Shown here piece after piece: positions 56,818 through 64,000 of a stretch of 64,000 nt of DNA (its first letter is position 1; each line of letters starts with the position of its first letter). The position numbers and the translations under genes are program-made. Below the pieces are notes generated by a model. That model saw only the letters and a list, made by a program, of their open reading frames with translations, did not search any database and was not told the DNA's origin. Source of the stretch: Campanula takesimana (lineage: Eukaryota; Streptophyta; Magnoliopsida; Asterales; Campanulaceae); assembly GCA_026119855.1 (NCBI GenBank), contig JAOWBW010000365.1:558001-622000 (forward strand), in the 5' to 3' direction.

Positions 56818-57601
56818 TTAACAATCTTTAGGGAAGACCTTAGAAACATTAGAAAGTGTAATGTTAAGTAGTTTTTTGGAGCGTGTGACGGCAAAGACAA
56901 CAACCTAATAGATCAACAAAACAAAACATTTAGAACAAAATGTTAAGGAATATATCCTTAGGGAGTGCAATGTTAAGTAAAATATTTCATACCTGATTAA
57001 GTATTAGAACAGCACCAACACCTATGTCACTTTCATACCTGAGCGTATTGTCAGCAATGAAAGCTTCAATTGTGTCAGTCGGATCCTTCAAAGTCACCGA
57101 AACAGAGCCATAACCAGTTGGTTTGCACTCCTTCACGACAACAACAACCTAATAAAACAAAAACATAACGACCAATTATTTTTAAATATCAACCTTAACT
57201 ATAATTAATGTAAAATATTATACCTGTTCCACCCTGTCATGTTGTTTGCATTTCTCCTTGATCGTTCTCAACGGGAAATATGTACCCTCTGCAGTGAGAT
57301 AATCCATTGCAGAAAGCCATGGTTTGCGCTGGAAATCTTCATCCTCCTCCGGCTCTTCAAGCTTTCTCCTTATGGCCTCTTGGGTCGACTGGGGTGGATC
57401 CTGAGAGACATGAGCTTTTCCGGAGTGATGCCGCCGCACGGCCTCTGCTGCAATACCAGCGGGACCAGGTATGATACGAGGCAGTGGAGATTCTAACTCT
57501 CGTTCGATTTGAGAGAGATTAGATTGAGCATCGGAGTGTTGAACGGGATTACCATAAAGAGGTTGTTTGCCACGATACCAGCGGGGGAGCGATGGATCCA
57601 T
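56818..57601 (-). CDS. HROB-like OB-fold protein carried by MULE, 3 exons
   Basis: Minus-strand exons 57601-57224, 57148-56993 and 56904-56818 join in phase (all GT-AG) to a 206-residue protein ending in KVFPKDC. It matches the OB-fold domain of HROB (homologous recombination OB-fold; human C17orf53/MCM8IP) in motif order: PRIIPGPAGIAAEA; EDEDFQRKPWLSAMDYL; DRVEQVVVVVKECKPTGYG; VSVTLKDPTDTIEAFI; IGVGAVLILNQVVVF; LNITLSNVSKVF. HROB recruits the MCM8-MCM9 helicase in recombination repair. The long N-terminal part of HROB is missing, so this is a domain-sized derivative. All splice sites and the frame are intact, which argues against simple decay. It converges on the transposase gene and sits 3' of the PMD gene on the same strand. 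Family recognised from memory; function in the transposon is inferred. Confidence 0.78.
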
Positions 57602-57699
57602 TATGACAGTTAGAAATTTTTGAGAGAGATTAGTTTTGAGAGAGATGGATGAGAAATGGATGAATTACTTTTGAGGTCACCGAGCCTTTTAAAGGGAAA

Positions 57700-57830
57700 G
57701 TATTTTGAATAAAAACGGCAATGCCAGTACCGTTTTTGACAGTTTTGATAAAATCGGGCTTAGTAGTGTCGTTTTTGACAGTTCTGATAAAAACGGTATC
57801 AGTAGTACCGTTTTTGACAGCTCTGATACA
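57700..57830. repeat. Array of AAACGG...ACCGTTTTTGACAG motifs
   Basis: Three units containing CCGTTTTTGACAG or GTCGTTTTTGACAG, followed by TTTTGATAAA or TTCTGATAAA, at about 57729, 57770 and 57810. The first has an inverted partner (AAACGGCAATGCCAGTACCGTTT). They resemble the palindromic motif in the MULE TIRs and lie just upstream of the OB-fold gene start. Confidence 0.65.
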
Positions 57831-58026
57831 TCTATTTTTGGGACTGATGTCTAGTCTTTTCGATGTACCTGTCTCAAAATTCATGAAATCTAAAAGTGAT
57901 GGTTACAGATCATTTTTTTTTACCCTCAGATTTATACCCACAAAAGATCCATTTTATTCATAGACATACAAATACTACATCAATCCAAATATGTAGTGAC
58001 CACATCCCGGTCACATAGGAAATCCA

Positions 58027-60377
58027 TCAGGGATATGCAGATGGGGTGTAATTGTTAGGAGGATTACGTGTCCTTGCACCTCTCCTACGTAAAAGGTTAG
58101 AAAAAACACGACCCATTCGTGATGTGGAAGTTTGATGTGATGACGATGCTCCACCCTGAGTGGGGTCTATATGAGTCGTACCACTACCAAAAGATGGAAA
58201 CTCCGGAAACGACGTCGGAGGTAGACCAAAGCTTCGCCTTCGATAATCACTATCTGGAGGAGGAGTTGGAGTATAATCCATTTCAAAGCTTTGCCTTCCA
58301 GTCCCACTCCCAGAAGCATGTGATGTAGAACCCATCCATGGAGGTGGAGTATAATCCATCTGAGTGATACCGCTCCGGGGAGGAATCCTAAAGGTGTTTG
58401 GATCCCCGGCATCGTCCTCCTCATTCTCTGCCTCCTCTCTATCCTCTTCCTCATCATGTAACCCCATATCCGGCTATATCTCTGGATCTCCATGAACGTG
58501 TCGAGCCTGTCTACGAACCCGATTTCGCCTTTGTGGCACCCCTTGGACACGATCTGATGGTGGTGGTGGAGCTTCGGCGGCATCCAGTCGTTTCAGCTCA
58601 TTAGTAGCTGCTAAGGATTCTGTGATGAAACGACGAGTAAGAAGTAGGTGTTCTGAGGCTGGGCCGTTTAGGCCTCCCATAGCTATGGCATTCTCATTGG
58701 ATTGGTATGCGCGCTGAAGGTTTTGAATCTGTCGAAATCAATTAAAGATGATATAGTTATGACGATAAAATGGTAAAACAAAAAATTGGTAAAAGTGTTG
58801 TGTAGTATTTAGCTTACCAAACCCTCGTATCGACTACCATGTGCCGTGTACCCCTCCCCCTCTACATCATTTGGATGCTGGATCAATAACCGGGTAATCT
58901 GTCTGTACCATGACATATAGATATGGGTGTAATGTACATCCTCGACACCATACTGCCCAGCAACAACCATATGATTTCGGTTGTTCCACAATCCTATGTA
59001 CTGTCCGTGGAAGACCACCCAATCAACCTCTGACCGACCTCGCCGATCAAGTGCATGCAGGTACGTACTCGTGTCACATGCCGCAGGTATAGGTTGTAAC
59101 AGCCCGAACTGCCTCATAACGCGATCTGGAAGGTGCCACTCAACCCTATCAAAACAAATAAGGGGCACCTTCGTTCTCCATATACCCTGTCCCTGCAAGC
59201 AATAATCTGGAACTTGGACACCTTCGTATGGCCGCCACACAACCTGACTCTCAGTCAGATACGCTAGTTGATCTCGGTATCCATGCAGGTTGTGCCCGGT
59301 AATATGTGTAAACGACAAGGGACCTTGCCACCTACATATGGAGCAATTGACATAAAAAGTAGTAAATTAAAAACCTCATAAATAAATAACATATTTTGTG
59401 CAGTTAGTGAAGTAATTTTAGAATACCTGCAACCATATGGCAAGAATTGACCATCTTGAAGTATGCCATCTCCCCGTGTCCTTCTTGGTCGTGTACACAA
59501 CAACCTTTCCCAAGCCCAAAGCTGCAACCAATAAAGATAAAAATAACTGTCACGTACAACAAATATTTTATTCACTACTATAATACAGTATAATTAAATA
59601 TAATTGACATACCTGTACTAGTGTTAAAAATCCAGCACAGCCTTTCGAATCGGGCTTCGTCGCTACACATAGCTCCCGATATAAAAAGGCTAAAACCGCA
59701 CTACCCCAACTGTAATTTTTAATCGTGTCCACGTTTCTAAGCAGTGGGAGGTACATCAACTTAACCAAAGAATTGCTTGTATCCGGCATCAGATATGCCC
59801 CTAAGCATAACAAAATATACGCCCGAGTATACATGTCAATCAAATCGGGGGAGGCATCCTGGGGAAGCGCTCCGAACAAAGGAAATTGTTCCATAATCCA
59901 CCTAATCGACAATCTACCACCTTTCAAGTCTTCGGGTTGTGGTTGAATCCCAAGTAACTCTACGCATAACTGAATCCATTCGGGTTTTGTCTTGGTGGCT
60001 TCGGAACTTGTCACAGCTACCCCGTCTATAGGAAGGCCACATAACATGCCAACATCCTCCAAGGTGATTGTCATCTCCCCAACTGGCAAATGAAAAGTGT
60101 GGGTCTCTTGACGCCATCGCTCAATCAAAGCCTCTATCAAAGGCCAATCATATTTGAAATGGCCTAGGCTATATGCTCCGAAAAACCCCACATCTAACAG
60201 TTTTTGTTTTATCCTAATATCCAAATCCTTAGGCAGATCCGGACCACGCCTGCATCTAAGACTCTCAACGTCTTGTTGAGCCCAGATATAATGAGATCGG
60301 TGGGATGTCTGTAATGTAAGTACAGACATATCCAATGGCCCGGGATCAACGAAGGGTCTGTGTTCATGTTGGTCCAT
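58027..60377 (-). CDS. Plant mobile domain (PMD) protein gene in MULE, tail interrupted by stop
   Basis: Exons on the minus strand: 60377-59613, 59521-59427, 59331-58818 and 58728 onward, joined in phase with GT-AG introns. The product has the plant mobile domain (aminotransferase-like/MAIN family): GFFGAYSLGHFKYDWPLIEA, then ERWRQETHTFHLPVGEMTIT, LEDVGMLCGLPIDG, then LCLGAYLMPD, SWGSAVLAFLYRELC, LWAWERLL, LYGYRDQ-like and VDWVVFHGQYIGLWNNR. A TAG at 58474-58476 ends it at 542 residues. The same frame reopens at once and runs to 58027 with an acidic then Pro/Ser/Tyr-rich tail, so the ancestral protein was probably about 690 residues. PMD proteins such as MAIN are host silencing or genome-stability factors and are also carried by transposons. 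The 5' flank has tandem repeats. Confidence 0.82.
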
Positions 60378-60475
60378 CTAAAACAAACAGCAATACCATA
60401 GTTAAATTGCTATTTAAATTAACAAAAACAAATTTTAACTATATAATTAATCATCGTTTGATGCAACAAAAAAAA

Positions 60476-60880
60476 CGTGGGAATACCGTTATATTTCTAA
60501 CAGAAACGAGGCTGCTCCGTTAAATTTATAACAGAAACGTGCAAATCCCGTTAAATTTCTGACATTTCTAGTTAATATTTTGACAGAAAGTGATATTTTT
60601 GTGACATTTCTGACAATAAACACAAAGATTTAACATATATTGCCAAATTTAAAGTTAACATACATACACATAAACACAAACTAATTTAAAAAAAAAAAAA
60701 CGTGCAATTCCCATTAAATTTGTAACAGAAACGAGGCTGCTCCGTTAAATTTTTAACAGAAACGTGTGAATCTCATTAAATTTCTAGCAGAAATGAGGCT
60801 GCTCCGTTATATTTATAACAAAAACTACGCTGCTCCGTTAAATATAAAAAAAAGTGTGAATCCCGTTAATTTTCAAAATC
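60476..60880. repeat. Tandem repeats upstream of PMD gene
   Basis: Alternating half-units of about 31 bp, AACGAGGCTGCTCCGTTAAA and AACGTGCAAATCCCGTTAAA, each followed by TTTNTAACAGA-like sequence, form at least four full periods of about 62 bp with spacer. They lie about 100-500 bp before the PMD ATG, in its putative promoter. Confidence 0.75.
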
Positions 60881-60959
60881 ACAAAAACTTATAAACACAA
60901 ACTAATTAAAAAAAGAAAAAAAAAGTATGAATAATACTAACCTTATGAGTTTAAAAACG

Positions 60960-61291
60960 TTACTACGAGTAACGACTTCACCAAAATTTTCAAAAATTTC
61001 CTCTGCTCTTTCTCAGCTCAACAATGGCAGTTTTTTTTTTTTTCTTTTTCTTTTCGCGTGTGCTCTGTGAAGAAGGGAAGGGGTGCTAGGGTTTAAGAAG
61101 GGATGGAAGGCGTGGGTGGGTGGGGAGCCAAACTGACACCACCGTGACTTTATTGAAAACGGCATTGACAGTCACGTTTTCTACTTTCCCAGAAAACGTG
61201 ATTGCCAGTAACGTTTTCTTCTTTGTTTTTTGTCTTTCTCGACCATGCGCGTACCCTAACCACAATTACCCTAAACCGGTTCAAAAGGTCC
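60960..61291. other. Subterminal region of large MULE
   Basis: Contains two more GAAAACG...CGTTTTC inverted motif pairs (61156-61221) related to the TIR palindrome. The frame at 61120-61362 is TIR sequence, not a gene. Confidence 0.5.
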
Positions 61292-61508
61292 AAAACCCAC
61301 CCAAAACCCACCCAAAACCAACCCGGCTGAGGAGTCAAATTTTGGATTTTGGTCAACACTGAAAACGGCACTGGTAGTGCCGTTTTCAAGGTCTAAACGT
61401 GAGTGCCAGTGACGTTTTCATAAAAAAGTGTCATTTTGGTACATAGTTGAATTTGAGTAGTACTTTGGTAGATAAAAATTCCAAACCCTATTATTTGAAA
61501 AAAAATTC
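61292..61508 (-). repeat. Right TIR of the large MULE
   Basis: Inverted copy of 44546-44762. It ends TTTGAAAAAAAATTC, followed by the TSD ATATATATTG at 61509-61518. Confidence 0.88.
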
Positions 61509-61518
61509 ATATATATTG

Positions 61519-61729
61519 AGGAGGAATCTGACAAATTTATTAACTCAATCAAGCAACAATTCTTTGTCATGTAATATTTCAGTTTATTAAAATTCATTGA
61601 GAAATTTTTAATTAGTGCAAATAAGAAATTCAACACAATCCCATCTTGAGAGACTTTTGATCTTTCATTGTGTCCACTAAAACAATGACCGAAACTATTG
61701 TTTTAAGAAACTTTTATTTACAAGTCTCA
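61519..61729. other. Intergenic spacer
   Basis: Nothing recognised between the large MULE and the next MULE-like element. Confidence 0.4.
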
Positions 61730-61738
61730 ATCAAAATA

Positions 61739-62385
61739 GACAAAAACTCGTGTGAGAACACTCCAATCCGTCTCATGGGTGAGACGGGTCATTTTTTTGA
61801 CTCATTACCCGACCCACAACCCTGCTCCAGGACCCATGGGGGGATCCTGCCACGTGGCAGCCCCTCATTGGCCCAATTTTTTTATTTTTTTTTTTTGCTT
61901 TTTTTTAAAATATTTATATTTTTATTTTTGGTTTTTTTTCGGGTTGTGAAAAGTAATAGTTACCATCTCTTAAAGTAATAGTGTTATTCCTATGTTTTCT
62001 TCGTTTGCCAAAAGTAATACTTATTATAACTAAAATGTAACAAACGTGTTATTTATATGTAATAGTATTTGTACATAATTATAATACATATGTATAGATA
62101 TCTATATGTTTTCAAACAATAAGTTACAATGGGGTCAAATTTATCATGATACATGTAAAAGTATTACATTATCTATAGAAATCTGTTACAATTTCGTCAA
62201 TCAAAGTGTTACATTTACTTGTATAAACTTACTATTACATTCATATACATAAGTTATTACTTTTCAAATGGGTAAAAACGAGCTTTTGTTTTTTTAAAAC
62301 AAGTATTACGTTTACTTATGAATAATGTTACTTTAAGAGATGGTAACTATTATTTTTTTCTAAACCACTGAAAAGCCGAAAAAAA

Positions 62386-62425
<40 letters not shown>

Positions 62426-62527
62426 GGCCAATGGTGGGTTGCCACGTGGCGGGTTCGGCCCATGGGTCATGGGGCGACCCGTCTCATGCATGAGACGGAT
62501 CCCCTTGTTCTCATGGGAGACCACCTC
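61739..62527. mobile_element. MULE-like element, GAGAAC family (copy D)
   Basis: The left end is GACAAAAACTCGTGTGAGAA; the right end reverse-complements to GAGGTGGTCTCCCATGAGAA. The perfect 9-bp TSD ATCAAAATA is at 61730-61738 and 62528-62536. It contains a 37-bp A-run (about 62386-62423) and GTTAC/GTAAC motifs; no protein. This is the best-delimited copy of the family. Confidence 0.78.
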
Positions 62528-62539
62528 ATCAAAATATCA

Positions 62540-62890
62540 AGTAAAGGTTTACTTTTTGAATATTGTGTACAATATACTTACTTAAAAATAGTAAGTATTT
62601 ATATTCATATCATTTTTTCTTTCATTTCACAAGATGCAAAAATATACCTAAATTCTTTAAAACAATAGTTCTAACAACAAATTTTTGCAACTGAATGGGA
62701 GAAAAATATTTGTATAAGTATTTTGGAAAATATTTTTATTTCTAATTTAGGAAAGCTATTTCAAAAAATATTTTATATATACGCATTACTTATGATCAGT
62801 ATAAGCTTTATTTATTTATGCATTATTTATAATATCGTAAAATTGTATTATAATTATCTCCTTATTTAAAATGCAACATTTATTTGAAGA
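62540..62890. other. AT-rich intergenic sequence
   Basis: No gene or paired transposon ends seen. Confidence 0.4.
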
Positions 62891-62891
62891 G

Positions 62892-63066
62892 TGTGTTTTG
62901 GAGGAAACTAGTTCCTCCATAAGTTATAAAAAGTTCTGTTTTTAACCCTTAAACCCCAAATCTAAAACCCTAAACCCTAAATCTTAAACCCTAAACTCTA
63001 AACATTAAACCCTATAAAAACATGACTTTTTATAACTTATGGAGAAACTAGTTTCCCCCAAAATTT
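62892..63066. repeat. Foldback element with telomere-like core
   Basis: The arms GAAACTAGTTCCTCCATAAG (left) and inverted GAAACTAGTTTCTCCATAAG (right) extend through TTATAAAAAGT and enclose a degenerate (CCCTAAA)n tract at about 62955-63012, the plant telomere repeat complement. No TSD was confirmed. Confidence 0.6.
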
Positions 63067-63107
63067 TCTCTTATTTGAAATGGATCGAAAGGAAAGCAAT
63101 ATTTTTA

Positions 63108-64000
63108 GGGATAATCTCACTTTACTACCCTAGGGTTTACATACTGAATCACTTTGGGGCCTATAGTTTTATTTTTCTCACTTTAGAGCCTGAACTTTCA
63201 TTTTCATATTAATCTAGGGCCTAGATAAACATTCCGTTATATTTTGAATAGAAAGTTGGAATATCACATCCTAACACCTATTTTCTCTTAGGCATTTGAT
63301 ATTTTCACAAGAATAATGGTTGAACAATGATAGTTTGGCAGTAAACCCAAATCAATCCCAGGTTCATTAGCTTTGGTTTGATTTGGGAGTTTCGGTGATA
63401 TTGTTGTTCAAATTATCACTCATTTTAATGCCAAGAGTGATCAATTGACTCACAAGTTTTCTTTAAGTCACTATGCTTGTGTTCTGATAGTATTTTTTTG
63501 ATATTTCAGTGATTCTTAAATTAACTTTTTTGTTTCAGAATTTGGGGAAATTGGAAGTTTATAATTTTAAATTAACTGTTATAGCCATACCCAGGAAAAG
63601 AAATCAAAAAAAATAATAAGAAGAATACTCACAATTAAAGGAACTTTCACATTGACTCCTGAACAGATTGTTTGGGTCTATTAAATTGTAGGAGAAATAT
63701 TTTTTTAAATAAATAAATAAGAGAAAATTACTTTATGAGTTTGTTGTTTGGAACAGTGTTTCATAAGTCGAGAGTTTGAAGACTTAAATATACTAATGAT
63801 TTGAATAGACCAAAAAAAAAAAAAAACCCATAGAAAATGGATTTTAGATGGCACATGTTAACTTCCCGTTTAAAATCTAACGAAACTCTTGCTTGGGCTC
63901 TGAATTGATACAAAAACGATAGTCTGGGCCCTAAAGTGAGAAATATAAAACCATAGGCCCCTAACCGATACAACATGTAAACATTGGGGTAGTAAAGCGA
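63108..64000. mobile_element. MULE-like foldback element, right end outside window
   Basis: The left end (GGGATAATCTCACTTTACTA) is inverted at the window's end (reverse complement TCGCTTTACTACCCCAATGT), with further inverted matches around GTTTTATATTTCTCACTTTA. The right terminus and TSD lie beyond 64000. No coding sequence recognised. Confidence 0.5.

Larger units (their letters stand above)
44546..61508 (+). mobile_element. Large MULE with transposase, PMD and OB-fold cargo genes
   Basis: TIRs of at least 217 bp (about 95% alike by eye), starting GAATTTTTTTTCAAATAATA, bound the element. The 10-bp TSD ATATATATTG is at 44536-44545 and 61509-61518. Inside are a rightward MuDR-type transposase gene, a leftward HROB-like OB-fold gene, a leftward plant-mobile-domain gene, and a young copia element (45686-54208). 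Without the copia element and one TSD copy it is about 8.4 kb. The convergent arrangement is like MuDR, whose second gene mudrB is replaced here by cargo. Palindromic ACGGCACTACCAGTGCCGT-like motifs recur in both TIRs and internally. Confidence 0.88.

Noticed and set aside
62945..63012. True telomere or subtelomere
   Set aside because: The CCCTAAA units are few and degenerate and sit between inverted arms inside unrelated sequence.

Overview
This is plant nuclear DNA, and very probably eudicot: AT-rich, intron-containing genes, dense nested transposons, Ty1/copia and Ty3/gypsy LTR elements with tRNA primer sites, Stowaway-like MITEs and tRNA-derived SINEs. I cannot name the species. Only one ordinary host gene is visible. 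It is a three-exon AWPM-19/PM19-type membrane protein gene (31114-37121) with G-box/ABRE motifs upstream and a first intron of about 4.8 kb filled with repeats. Nearly everything else that can be resolved is mobile DNA. Many elements can be delimited exactly because their target-site duplications (TSDs) are still readable.

Layout. 1-9.9 kb: MITEs and MULE-like (Mutator-like) foldback elements, one of which (3225-6863) was split by a 2.7-kb solo LTR, plus a tandem-repeat block and a SINE inside another MULE-like element. 9.9-16.8 kb: a MITE split first by a hAT-type element and then by an Athila-like gag-protease-only LTR element, whose 3' LTR is truncated and followed by a second copy of the upstream flank. 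18-30.8 kb: nested MITEs, hAT elements, a pogo-like remnant, a Pack-MULE with a glycosyltransferase-14 fragment, a solo Athila-like LTR, and MULE-like elements. 30.9-37.1 kb: the AWPM-19 gene. 37.5-44.5 kb: more MULE, SINE, hAT and solo-LTR insertions.

44546-61508 is the most interesting part: a full-length MULE of about 17 kb with 217-bp or longer TIRs and a 10-bp TSD. It has a rightward MuDR-type transposase gene facing two leftward cargo genes. One encodes a plant mobile domain (PMD) protein; the other is a three-exon gene for an HROB-like OB-fold protein. A young copia element (45686-54208, LTRs nearly identical) sits inside the transposase reading frame. Apart from that insertion, one G-run frameshift and one in-frame stop in the PMD tail, the element looks recently functional. 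The convergent layout resembles mudrA/mudrB of MuDR, with PMD and OB-fold genes in the second-gene position.

Other unusual signals: a duplicated, covarying nested hairpin with GAAA tetraloops in the 3' region of the Athila-like element; a roughly 91-bp minisatellite in which most units carry a 14-bp hairpin, inside an intronic MULE; GC-rich palindromic motif clusters in three unrelated LTR families; and a MULE-like family packed with GTAAC/GTTAC motifs. All coordinates and comparisons were made by eye; no database search was run.
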